A stretch of DNA of 64,000 bases from Oscillibacter valericigenes Sjm18-20 (lineage in GTDB: Bacteria; Bacillota; Clostridia; Oscillospirales; Oscillospiraceae), in assembly GCA_000283575.1 (NCBI GenBank), contig AP012044.1, positions 1,178,001 to 1,242,000 of the forward strand. The letters are read 5' to 3'. A program made the translations under genes and the position numbers. Positions 8,285 through 16,579 of the stretch are shown here, in pieces; position 1 is the stretch's first letter, and the number at the start of each line of letters is the position of its first letter. Under the pieces are notes generated by a model. It was not told the origin of the DNA, searched no databases, and saw only the letters and a program-made list of their open reading frames with translations.

Positions 8285-9303
8285 TTGATCGCCTCCGTCT
8301 CCTTCATTCTCGGATCAATCTGCTCGTTGATCGTCTGTGCAGCAAAGCTGCTGAGAAACACCAGAATTCCGGTAATGAGAACCGTGAGCATCAGCAGATT
8401 ATAGTCGTGATATTTTGCGCTTTCCACTGCGAGATTACCGATGCCCGGATAGGCAAAAACGGCTTCCACAACGACCGTTCCACCAGTCACATGCGGGACG
8501 GAGATAGCCATGATGCTGATGATGGTCGGCGCGACATTCCGCAAACAGTGCTTCCAGACAATTTCGTGACGAGTCAGACCTTTCGACTTTGCCAGAAGAA
8601 CGTAGTCTTTACGGAACTCGTCGAGCAGTTTGTTTCGGATCATGTAGGCATAGTACCAAAGGTGGCTTGCAATCATCACGATCAGCGGTAAGATCAGATG
8701 GCGAATCCGATTGCCGATATCCGCGGCTTTGCCGATGCCGTATGCACCGCTGCTTGGAAGCCAGCCGAGGTTAATACTGAACAGGAGCACCAGCACGATC
8801 CCCAGCCAGAAACCGGGGATGTAATACGCGGCTGTACCGATTTTGCAGATTATCCGATCCAACAGGTCATCCTCATGCAGTGCACATACCACCGCAAGAA
8901 GTGTAGCCAGCGTAAATACGAGGAGATAAGCCAGAGTTCCAAGCAGAAGTGTGTTACCGATCAACGGTGAAACGACTTGCATGGCAGGTATTTTATATTT
9001 CAAAGAAATCCCGAAATCTCCATGAAAGACATTGACGATCCAGCGTTCATACTGTACCAAAATGTTCTCATTCAGCCCAAGCCTTACCCGCGCGGCGTGC
9101 TGCTCTGCCTGCGTCATCATCTCCAGCGAATCGCCGTAAAAGGACTGGAGCGGATCGCCGGGCGCAAGTCTAGCCAGAAAAAATACCACAACTGACAAGA
9201 CAAGCATGGCGATCATAAATAGTACGATTCGCTTTAAAATCGTCTTAAGCAAGCGGTGTTTTTGAAGTGTCAACGTAAACTTCCTCTTTCCCTTATTTGT
9301 CAC
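8278..9303 (-). CDS. Opp/Dpp/Nik-type ABC importer, permease (DppB/NikB-like)
   Basis: Membrane permease of the DppB/OppB half, 341 residues, with the classic FFLARLAPGDPL motif after the first helix and the MetI-like domain behind it. The frame can start at GTG 9303, overlapping the end of the broken methyltransferase gene, or at TTG 9273, which has AGGAAG a few bases upstream; the TTG gives a 331-residue product that begins TLQKHRLLKTIL and may be the real start. First intact gene of the importer operon. Confidence 0.9.
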   Translation of the reverse strand: MTNKGKRKFTLTLQKHRLLKTILKRIVLFMIAMLVLSVVVFFLARLAPGDPLQSFYGDSLEMMTQAEQHAARVRLGLNENILVQYERWIVNVFHGDFGISLKYKIPAMQVVSPLIGNTLLLGTLAYLLVFTLATLLAVVCALHEDDLLDRIICKIGTAAYYIPGFWLGIVLVLLFSINLGWLPSSGAYGIGKAADIGNRIRHLILPLIVMIASHLWYYAYMIRNKLLDEFRKDYVLLAKSKGLTRHEIVWKHCLRNVAPTIISIMAISVPHVTGGTVVVEAVFAYPGIGNLAVESAKYHDYNLLMLTVLITGILVFLSSFAAQTINEQIDPRMKETEAIKW

Positions 9304-9872
9304 GTTTTGTCCCGCAGAACCCGGTCCAGCCCGGCATGTCGACTGCGTGAGACATCTCTGGCGGCAGTTCCTCCGCTATTACATCCGAGAGTCCCGCCTC
9401 TCTATATACGCGGAGATAATCGTTTTCCCGAGCGTTTTTAAGGGCAAATTGATTCTGACCTGATCCGGACTGTAAACTGCGTCGACATCGAAATCCATTG
9501 TCCGCATAAACGTGATTTGCAACGGCGTCAAAGTCTCCTGGCCAGAACGGAAGGCTCTCGCAGGTGCTTTGTATAAATCGGACCGGCGGATTTCTCTGAC
9601 GGGCTTTTATTCGACCATATGCCATCATTCCGTCGGCAATATCGACGCCGGATGGTGTATAGCCAAGCTCGGCAAGCATCAGTGCGAGAAAGCCCGTCCC
9701 GGTGCCAACATCAAGAACACGCGAGGCGCAGTTCCCTCCGATGATTCGCCGCAGCTCCTGCTTCCATAGGGTTTGGTCCTCCGTACTGTGCTGTTCGTCA
9801 AAGAGGCCATTCATTCCAGTAACAGGAAATCTTCTGCAATTGCTGCCCTTTTAAAAATTGTTCGTTCTCCAT
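9293..9872 (-). pseudogene. Broken class I SAM-dependent methyltransferase gene
   Basis: A good start (ATG 9870-9872 behind GAGGT) begins MENEQFLKGQQ and runs to a stop after about 24 codons; the continuing homologous frame is shifted by one base (from FDEQHSTEDQT onward). The second part has the SAM-binding motif VLDVGTGTGFLALMLAELG and GVDIADGMM, but after FWPGDFDAVA the expected core strands are missing, as if bases were deleted, before the frame resumes with REAGLSDVIAEELPP. Small methyltransferases of this kind often accompany nickel/metallophore importers, so loss of it may alter the operon's use. Two lesions make a functional protein unlikely. Confidence 0.75.
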
Positions 9873-9921
9873 GATTTACCTCATCAACCGAGATGCCAGC
9901 CATAAGGACCTTCTGTTTGAC

Positions 9922-9968
9922 AACAAGAAAAGGCCGCTCAGCCTGTATTTCAACCAGACTAAGCAGCC
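9922..9968 (-). terminator. Terminator hairpin in the leader of the importer operon (possible attenuator)
   Basis: On the minus strand GGCTGCTTAGTCTG pairs along all 14 bases with CAGGCTGAGCGGCC (three G-U pairs) around a 9-nt loop and is followed by TTTTCTTGTT. It lies upstream of the first start codon of the operon and downstream of the likely promoter, so it would stop transcription before the genes unless opened: an attenuator. The signal that opens it is not visible. Confidence 0.7.
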
Positions 9969-10008
9969 TTCATGACCGCCTGTTTAACATAGAAACTTCC
10001 TTACAAGA

Positions 10009-10024
10009 ATTGACTTCAGTCAAT
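10009..10024. promoter_or_regulatory. Inverted repeat ATTGACT-N2-AGTCAAT, candidate operator
   Basis: A perfect dyad with 7-bp arms lies between the leader terminator and the start of the divergent genes, at the expected control region of the importer operon. Its form resembles operators of TetR- or MarR-class repressors; it is not the published NikR site. The regulator is unknown. Confidence 0.5.
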
Positions 10025-10474
10025 TTAGCACATTTCTTCATGCGCTATATTCCTTGAAAAGGTATCAGATTTTTTTATTATTGTCAATAGATAAGAAGAT
10101 TAGCAAGTATGACAATATGTAATTTAATATTTAATAAAATTCTTGCATTCCAATTTCAGATAATGTAGTGTTAGACTAGTTTGTACTTATGGCTTTTTTG
10201 CTGTGTTGCTTAACTGTTTATAAGCTCGGGTATGTAAAGCTGCTCAGAGTATTGAAACAACCTTCCCATTAAGGCTTCGGCTGCTGCGAAAGGCGATTCT
10301 TGGGAACAGCAGAAAAAAACAGTAAGAGCCGTTCGATCTCCAATATAATTTCAAGATATGAAATTGCGGTGGAAGCCAGAGTTATGACGCGGTTTAATCC
10401 ATAGAAAAAGCGGATCGGACACAGGTTATTCGGAGTCGCTATATTCATAAACAAAGATCGGAGAGCAAATGGAA
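10025..10474. other. AT-rich divergent control region between importer and lar genes
   Basis: No credible gene is visible. The left part is very AT-rich. On the minus strand TTGACA (10082-10087) with a 17-bp spacer before TACCTT could be the importer promoter; on the plus strand ATGACA with 17 bp before TAATAA near 10109-10137 could serve the lar side. Both are weak matches. Confidence 0.4.
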
Positions 10475-10891
10475 ATGAATATTCTCATAGTTGATGCGCA
10501 GGGCGGCGGAATTGGACGCCAACTGATTACCGCGATTAAAGCCAGCGGTATACACGCAACCGTAACGGCTGTCGGAACAAACGAAATTGCTACTGGGGCA
10601 ATGATAAAAGCCGGAGCAGATCAGTGTGCGACAGGAGAAAACGCAGTTGTCGTTTGCAGCCGTAAAGCGGACGTTATCATGGGCCCAATTGGAATCGTGA
10701 TTGCAGATGCCATGCTGGGGGAAATCACGCCGACCATGGCAATATCGATTGCGCAGAGCAATGCAGTCAGAGTCCTTATCCCGATCAGTCACTGTGACAA
10801 TGTCGTTGTCGGGATTGCAAGCAATGTATCCATCAGTCAGCATATTCAGTCAGCTGTCAATATCTTAAGGGAGCTTGCCTTTGAAAAGTGA
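10475..10891 (+). CDS. DUF3842 family protein
   Basis: A 138-residue cytoplasmic protein of the DUF3842 family, function unknown. It begins MNILIVDAQGGGIG, a Rossmann-like beta strand with a glycine-rich loop, and contains the conserved ATGENAVVVCSRKADVIMGPIGIV and LIPISHCDNVVVG segments (each cited in part). I start it at the second ATG (10475) because relatives begin there and the spacing to CGGAGAG is better; ATG 10469 is also in frame. It lies directly upstream of the larE gene, so a link to nickel-cofactor metabolism is possible but unproven. Confidence 0.82.
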   Translation: MNILIVDAQGGGIGRQLITAIKASGIHATVTAVGTNEIATGAMIKAGADQCATGENAVVVCSRKADVIMGPIGIVIADAMLGEITPTMAISIAQSNAVRVLIPISHCDNVVVGIASNVSISQHIQSAVNILRELAFEK

Positions 10892-10979
10892 ACCGAATAT
10901 TGAAGGCTTCCAGGTGCAAATCTGAAGCTGCCAGATACGTTGAAAACGATAGAAATTTATGCTGATAGAAGGAGAGTCT

Positions 10980-11735
10980 ATGCGATTACAAGAGTTCTTT
11001 GAAGAAAATCCAAATGGAGCGCTGGCGTTTTCAGGGGGCGTTGATTCCTCTTATCTTGCGTATGCAGCCGCAAACTATGGATATGGCTGGCGGGCCTACT
11101 ATGTACACTCAGCCTTTCAGCCCGCTTTTGAATTGGAGGATGCCCGCAAAATTTCTGAGCAGTGCGGTATTCCCATGACTGTTTTGGAACGCGATGTACT
11201 TTGCAAAGAAGAAGTGGTTGCGAATCCCTTTAATCGGTGCTACTACTGCAAGCGCATTGTGTTTTCCTCCATCCTGGAGCAGGCCGCCGGCGATGGCTGC
11301 AAGCTGGTCATTGACGGAACGAACGCCTCGGACGATGCCGATGACCGTCCCGGTATGAAAGCGCTGCGGGAACTTGAGGTACGTTCACCTCTGCGGGAGT
11401 GCGGACTGACGAAAGCAGATGTAAGGCGGCTGTCCAGAGAGACTGGACTGTTTACCTGGAATAAACCATCCTATGCCTGTCTTGCAACACGAATTCCTAC
11501 AGGAACTAAGATAACAGCTGAAGCGCTGCAACAGGTTGAGACAGGTGAAACACGGTTGGCTGCCATGGGGTACCGTGATTTCCGAATTCGTCTGCACGGA
11601 AAAGTCGCTGTTGTGCAGCTCCCGCAGGAGCTTCAGGATCGGGCATGGCATGAAAAAACGGAGATTTTAGCGCAGCTTTCCCCAATTTTTCCTTTGGTGA
11701 CGATTGATCTGCAGGCAAGAAAAGCTTTCGACTGA
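10980..11735 (+). CDS. larE: LarE, sulfur transferase for nickel-pincer cofactor synthesis
   Basis: ATP-dependent sulfur-insertion enzyme that converts carboxylated pyridinium precursor into the dithiolated form during nickel-pincer nucleotide synthesis. PP-loop SGGVDSS is at residues 18-24. The NRCYYCK motif supplies Cys87 and Cys90, and SYACLATR supplies Cys167. The Lactobacillus plantarum enzyme, which sacrifices its single active-site cysteine, lacks the two N-terminal cysteines, whereas the three-cysteine type binds a [4Fe-4S] cluster and can turn over; this protein looks like the latter. ATG 10980 is preferred because AAGGAGAG precedes it; an in-frame ATG at 10959 lacks a site. Followed 12 bp later by larB. 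Confidence 0.93.
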   Translation: MRLQEFFEENPNGALAFSGGVDSSYLAYAAANYGYGWRAYYVHSAFQPAFELEDARKISEQCGIPMTVLERDVLCKEEVVANPFNRCYYCKRIVFSSILEQAAGDGCKLVIDGTNASDDADDRPGMKALRELEVRSPLRECGLTKADVRRLSRETGLFTWNKPSYACLATRIPTGTKITAEALQQVETGETRLAAMGYRDFRIRLHGKVAVVQLPQELQDRAWHEKTEILAQLSPIFPLVTIDLQARKAFD

Positions 11736-11747
11736 TTGGAGGAAACG

Positions 11748-12509
11748 ATGAACGAACGGCATGATATTCTTTCTGTTTTGAAAGCTGTGGAGGCCGGAAA
11801 TCTTTCCGCACAGGATGCTTTGCTGAAGCTGAAACTTGCTCCGTTTGAGGATCTGGGTTATGCAAAGGTGGACTATCATCGGGCGGTTCGACAGGGCGTG
11901 CCAGAAGTGATTTATGGACAATCCAAGACCAGAGAACAGATTGCCGGAATTCTGGAAGCTATGCAGAAACGGGAGAACACCAACATCCTTATCACCAGAA
12001 TTGATCAGGAGGTTGCCGATTATCTGGCACAGCGCTTCCCAATTCGATATGAGGCTCTGGCAAAGCTGGCCGTCGTCCTCCCGGAAACGGTTGCGGGGCG
12101 CGGTTCCATTGTGGTTGCCACCGGCGGCACCAGTGATATGGGAGTTGCAGAGGAAGCGGCAATAACCGCGGAGACGCTGGGTAATTCCGTGACCCGGCTT
12201 TATGATGTCGGTGTTGCCGGACTGCATCGGCTGCTGAGCAATTTAGAGCCGCTCATGACTGCGCGGGTTGTCATTACTGTGGCGGGAATGGAAGGGGCCC
12301 TTGCCAGCGTGGTAGGCGGCCTTGTCGATTGCCCCGTCATTGCAGTGCCCACAAGCATAGGATACGGCGCCGCGTTTGGTGGCATGAGCGCGCTTTTGTC
12401 CATGCTGAATTCCTGCGCCAGCGGCGTAAGCGTGGTTAATATTGATAACGGATTTGGGGCCGGATTTTTGGCCAGCAGAATCAATCAAATGGAGGGACTG
12501 TCTGAATGA
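11748..12509 (+). CDS. larB: LarB, pyridinium-3,5-biscarboxylic acid mononucleotide synthase
   Basis: Carboxylates and hydrolyses nicotinic acid adenine dinucleotide, the first step of nickel-pincer cofactor synthesis. 253 residues; the C-terminal two thirds is a PurE-like domain with IVVATGGTSDMGVAEEAA, VITVAGMEGALASVVGG and IAVPTSIGYGAAFGG as the conserved blocks. ATG 11748 follows GGAGG. Its stop overlaps the start of larC in an ATGA arrangement, so the two are translationally coupled. Confidence 0.95.
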   Translation: MNERHDILSVLKAVEAGNLSAQDALLKLKLAPFEDLGYAKVDYHRAVRQGVPEVIYGQSKTREQIAGILEAMQKRENTNILITRIDQEVADYLAQRFPIRYEALAKLAVVLPETVAGRGSIVVATGGTSDMGVAEEAAITAETLGNSVTRLYDVGVAGLHRLLSNLEPLMTARVVITVAGMEGALASVVGGLVDCPVIAVPTSIGYGAAFGGMSALLSMLNSCASGVSVVNIDNGFGAGFLASRINQMEGLSE

Positions 12510-13795
12510 AAACACTATATCTTGAATGCAATATGGGCGCGGCCGGCGATATGTTGATGGGTGCGCTGTATGAGCTGCTGGAGCATAAGGATGAATTTTT
12601 GCACACCATGAATCAGCTTATCCCGGGAGTTACTGTGACGGCGCAGGCCGCATCAACCTGCGGAATTGCCGGAACACATATGGTTGTCAACATACACGGA
12701 GAACAGGAGGAGAGCAGCGATACACCAATGAACGCAGAACACTCATCCATGGAACCCCACGCGCACCATCATGACTACGAACATGAACATGGACATAATC
12801 ACGAGCATAGCCATGACCACGAGCATGAACACGGACACCATCATACTACTCCGGATGAAATTGCGTCCATTTTGGACAACCTGCCGGTATCGTGTGAGGT
12901 TTGCCGCAATGCAAAAGCAGTTTACAGCCGGATCGCAGATGCAGAATCCAAAGCGCATGGTGTACCGGTGACAGAAATTCATTTTCATGAGGTTGGCGCG
13001 CTGGATGCAATTGTCGATGTTACCGGTGTTTGCCTGGCGTTGGAAATGCTGGGTGTGGATTCCATTCTGGCTTCTCCAATCCATACTGGCAGCGGCCATG
13101 TTTGCTGTGCCCACGGCATTGTCCCTGTCCCTGCACCTGCAACCGTAAATCTGCTGGAGGGAATCCCCTATTACAGCGGACAGATTCAAGGAGAGCTTTG
13201 TACACCTACCGGTGCGGCTCTGCTGGCTCACTTCAGCAAAAAATTCGGCCCCATGCCGGTCATGACGATCAAGAAAACGGGGTATGGCGTCGGAACCAAG
13301 GAGTTTCCCGCAGCCAACTGTGTCCGGGCGTTTTTAGGGGAAACGGAGAGCGAAAATTCTGAGGAGATCATCGAATTGTGCTGCCACATTGATGATATGA
13401 CAGCCGAAGGAGTGGCGTTTGCCTGTGAGCGGTTGATGGAGCAGGGAGCCCTGGATGTTTCAACAGCATCGATTACCATGAAAAAGGGCCGCACAGCAAT
13501 CGCTTTGACCGTGGTCTGCAAGCCGCTGGATGAAGAACGTCTTGCACAGGCGGTTCTCAGAGAGACGACCAGCAATGGCGTTCGGGTGCGCCGCTGCACA
13601 CGCTATTTTCTGACTTCATCCGCCCGTTCCATCGAGACAGAATACGGCACGGTTCAGGTGAAGTGTGCAGATGGATTTGGCATTCACCACGAAAAGCCAG
13701 AGTATGATTCTGCTGCGCTGATTGCAAAAGAAAAACATCTGCCGTTTGAGCAAGTCTGGAATCAGCTGGTAGATCGGATTCGCCTGTTGAAATAA
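12506..13795 (+). CDS. larC: LarC, nickel insertase for the pincer cofactor
   Basis: CTP-dependent nickel cyclometallase that inserts Ni into the dithiolated pincer nucleotide. 429 residues. The N-terminal LYLECNMGAAGDMLMGAL block and ETHFHEVGALDAIVDV-like segment (here IHFHEVGALDAIVDV) mark the family. Residues 84-113 form a histidine-rich, presumably nickel-binding stretch. Lactobacillus makes the full protein by ribosomal frameshifting between larC1 and larC2, but here it is one uninterrupted frame. Last gene of the lar group. No larA is present in the window, so the client enzyme is unknown. Confidence 0.95.
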   Translation: MKTLYLECNMGAAGDMLMGALYELLEHKDEFLHTMNQLIPGVTVTAQAASTCGIAGTHMVVNIHGEQEESSDTPMNAEHSSMEPHAHHHDYEHEHGHNHEHSHDHEHEHGHHHTTPDEIASILDNLPVSCEVCRNAKAVYSRIADAESKAHGVPVTEIHFHEVGALDAIVDVTGVCLALEMLGVDSILASPIHTGSGHVCCAHGIVPVPAPATVNLLEGIPYYSGQIQGELCTPTGAALLAHFSKKFGPMPVMTIKKTGYGVGTKEFPAANCVRAFLGETESENSEEIIELCCHIDDMTAEGVAFACERLMEQGALDVSTASITMKKGRTAIALTVVCKPLDEERLAQAVLRETTSNGVRVRRCTRYFLTSSARSIETEYGTVQVKCADGFGIHHEKPEYDSAALIAKEKHLPFEQVWNQLVDRIRLLK

Positions 13796-14017
13796 GGCGG
13801 CTTCTCGGAAGAGAGAAGCTTCTGCGACTGCCGATTTGCCGACGGGCAATTTGTATGGTAAGCGGAATATGCTTATTGTCATATATCGGTCTTCTTTAAA
13901 GATTATTTTGCTTAGGGCAACCACATAATCGCATAAAAAGGCTTAGCTGCCCGCAAAAAATGGCAGGTAGCGCAGCGAAGGTTCCCTTTGGAGTGCATCG
14001 GCACACTGCCGCCCATC
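13796..14017. other. Intergenic stretch after larC
   Basis: GCTTCTC and GAGAAGC (from 13801) form a 7-bp hairpin just after the larC stop, but no T-run follows, so it is a weak terminator candidate. The remainder up to the transposase fragment holds nothing I recognise. Confidence 0.4.
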
Positions 14018-14047
14018 TCAGCCCGCGCAGCTGAGATGGGCGGCAGT
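14005..14047. repeat. 18-bp inverted repeat at the broken end of the transposase fragment
   Basis: ACTGCCGCCCATCTCAGC and its exact complement are separated by 7 bp. One arm is transposase coding sequence, the other its fold-back copy. No T-run lies on either side, so a terminator is unlikely; a template-switch scar is more natural. Confidence 0.7.
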
Positions 14048-14250
14048 CACTTTGAGCGTGTGCCCCAGTCCGCTGTCCCTGGCGGCGCCCACGTGCGCTT
14101 TATACCCGAAGTGCCACTCGTTCCCTTTTTTAGCAGCGGTTCCTTTGTCTGAAACAGCTCTACCACCTGGGCCAACAGTTTCTCCAGCAGGCCGCTATGC
14201 ACTTGAGCCGGTTCATCGTTCAGCCCGGACAGACTGATTTGGTTATCCAT
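14018..14250 (-). pseudogene. Frameshifted fragment of an IS5-type DDE transposase
   Basis: One reading frame gives [17 protein letters not shown] followed by [17 protein letters not shown], a highly recognisable segment of IS5-group transposases around the second catalytic region. The upstream part is open only in another frame (beginning MDNQISLSGLND), and the conserved segment stops after HLSCAG. The remnant is too short and shifted to be active. Its broken end coincides with a long inverted repeat. Confidence 0.7.
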
Positions 14251-14538
14251 GCACTATGTGTCCCACTGTGTGAAGAGAAAATCTCTTTTGTAAGGAACGA
14301 ATTCAATTCCCCGATTCATCAGATACCTTCAAAATTTGTTGTATTCCTATTTCAAAATATGTGCGTCATAATCAGCAATCTTGCCCATAATTGTTTCGGT
14401 TGGCAGAGTGCCAGCTGCTTTTTCCTGTTTATCTGGAATCTTTTGGAATGTTATGCGAAGCTTATTCAACAAGCTGAATTTCCTGGTATGAGTAACAGAA
14501 ATAGTAATCAAAAGCCCTTGCCCTTTCGACAACTTATT

Positions 14539-16323
14539 TTACTCACACATCAGCTTCTCAAATTCGTCCAGGGTTTCCTCGAAAATTTTGAGGGCATTTG
14601 CAACTGTATCGGGCCTTGTCAAATCAATGCCAGCAATTTTAAGCTCATCCAGCGGGTACATACTTCCACCCGTGGTGAGGAATTTAAGGTAATTACTTGC
14701 ATCACCGGTTTTCAGGATATTGTCCGCAATGGCAACTGCGGAGCAGAAGCCCGTTGCGTACTGGTAGACGTAGAACGCATTATAGAAATGGGGTATGCGT
14801 GACCACTCGTAATCCTGTAAATCGTTGATCTTTACGCCAACGTAGTATTTTTCGTTCAGCCTGTGGTACACCTGCGAAAGGCTCTCGGCAGTCAGCGCAT
14901 TCCCGCGCTGATACATATCATGCGCCTCGCGCTCAAATTCTGCAAACAGCGTCTGGCGGAACACGGTGGTGCGGAAGCCTTCAAGAAAGTGATTGAGGAC
15001 ATAGGCGCGGCGCTTCTTACCGTGTTCGCTTTGCAGAAGATACTTTGTCAGCAGGACTTCGTTTACGGTGGAGGCAACCTCGGCAACCATGATGCGGTAG
15101 TCGTGGTTAGCATAGTCCTGATTTGCGTCGGACAAGAAGGAGTGCATTGCGTGGCCAAGCTCATGCACCATGGTAAATGCATCGTCCAGACGGTTTGAAA
15201 AGTTAAGCAGGATATAGGGGTGAACACCGTAAACGCCGCTGGAGAAGGCCCCTGTTGTTTTGCCTTTGTTCTCGTAAATATCCATCCAGCGCTCCTGAAA
15301 GGCGCGGTCGAGCAGCTTTGCATAATTCTCACCAAGGGGTGCGGTGGCCTTTTTCACAAGCTCTTTGGATTCTTCAAGACTCATCTCCCACTTGACATCA
15401 TTGACGATGGGACAGTAAAGGTCATACATATTCAGCTCGTCAAGGCCGAGAAGCTTTTTCCGGAGTTTCAGATAGCGCTCCATCGTGGGAAGGCCGCCGT
15501 GGATGGACTCAACAAGGCTGTCGTACACGGATACCGGTACGTTGCTCGCGAACAGCGCTCGCTCGCAGGCGTTATCAAACCCACGGACGTCGGCATAGTA
15601 GCAGTCCACCTTTACGCTGCCTGCGTACATCGCCGCCCAGGTATTAATATATTTCTTAAACTCACCGAAATACTTCTCAAAGGACTCGCGGCGGACATCT
15701 GCGGAGGCGCTTTCGCGGAAAACGGAAAAATTGCCGTGGGTCAGCTGCTGCTCATTTCCACTTTCGTCCTTAATCTTCGGGAATTGCATATCAACGCTTT
15801 CAAGCATGGTAAAGCAGTTATCGGGGGTTTGCGCCACATCGCCCAGCTTTGCCATCAGCTCCTCGCCTTTTTCATCGAGGGTGTGGGCCCGTGAACGGTC
15901 AATATCCTCGATAATATGGTGATAACCCTTGAGTGCATCGCTTGTAAGAAACCCCTTCAGCTTTTCTTCAGGAACGGCCAGAATCTCTGGGTCAACGAAG
16001 GCGATGGAGGTATCGAGCGCCACAAAAAGATTCATGGCCCTGGCGGACATTTCCTGATACTTGCTGTCGCCGTTGTCACCGCTTTTCAGGAGCGACGCAT
16101 AGGAATAGACAAGCTCCACCTTCTGTAGAGCGGTAAAGATCTGATCAAGTCCCGCTTTCATACTCTCAGCCGATTGGCCGAGAGTTCCGGCGACGAGTCC
16201 TATCTCATCAGCAGTCTTCTTTGCTTCCGCATAGGCTTTTTCCCAATCCTCCGGGCTTTTAAAGATTGGTTTTAAATCCCATTTATATATTTCTTCGATT
16301 TCGTTTCTGCTTTTAAGTTCCAA
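14539..16323 (-). CDS. pepF: Oligoendopeptidase F (M3 family)
   Basis: Cytoplasmic zinc oligopeptidase that trims peptides of roughly 7-17 residues. About 594 residues, normal for PepF. N-terminal RNEIEEIYKWDLKPIF is the usual opening; the zinc motif HELGHAMHS with the downstream glutamate in VAEVASTVNEVLL is intact. A GTG at 16335 is in frame, but TTG 16323 has AAGGTGG at the better distance, so I prefer it. It stands alone on the minus strand between the IS fragment and the acetyltransferase. Confidence 0.95.
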   Translation of the reverse strand: MELKSRNEIEEIYKWDLKPIFKSPEDWEKAYAEAKKTADEIGLVAGTLGQSAESMKAGLDQIFTALQKVELVYSYASLLKSGDNGDSKYQEMSARAMNLFVALDTSIAFVDPEILAVPEEKLKGFLTSDALKGYHHIIEDIDRSRAHTLDEKGEELMAKLGDVAQTPDNCFTMLESVDMQFPKIKDESGNEQQLTHGNFSVFRESASADVRRESFEKYFGEFKKYINTWAAMYAGSVKVDCYYADVRGFDNACERALFASNVPVSVYDSLVESIHGGLPTMERYLKLRKKLLGLDELNMYDLYCPIVNDVKWEMSLEESKELVKKATAPLGENYAKLLDRAFQERWMDIYENKGKTTGAFSSGVYGVHPYILLNFSNRLDDAFTMVHELGHAMHSFLSDANQDYANHDYRIMVAEVASTVNEVLLTKYLLQSEHGKKRRAYVLNHFLEGFRTTVFRQTLFAEFEREAHDMYQRGNALTAESLSQVYHRLNEKYYVGVKINDLQDYEWSRIPHFYNAFYVYQYATGFCSAVAIADNILKTGDASNYLKFLTTGGSMYPLDELKIAGIDLTRPDTVANALKIFEETLDEFEKLMCE

Positions 16324-16444
16324 TGAGATTTCCACCTTTCAAAATATTAACTCACATGTGGGCAGGGGGAACCAACCGAGTAATTACGCTGGACTAAATA
16401 CTGAATATGCCCCTATTTGTTATAAACATACTGCGAATCTTGTA

Positions 16445-16476
16445 TTGACCGCCGACCTACCGGGCCTGCCTATAGT
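16445..16476 (+). promoter_or_regulatory. Promoter with a 20-bp spacer before the acetyltransferase gene
   Basis: TTGACC (16445-16450) and TATAGT (16471-16476) are 20 bp apart. Such stretched spacers are typical of promoters activated by MerR-family regulators, but no clear dyad or merR gene is seen nearby. Confidence 0.35.
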
Positions 16477-16579
16477 CTCACTGATAGATGGGAATTTGAG
16501 ACAGGCACATTGGCTCTACGGAGCGTTGATTGTGCTACTCTTTCAAGTGTGATACTTTTAAGGCAGGAGATGATTTTAT

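Noticed and set aside
14005..14047. Strong hairpin considered as a terminator for larC or pepF
   Set aside because: No T-run on either strand, and one arm is transposase coding sequence.
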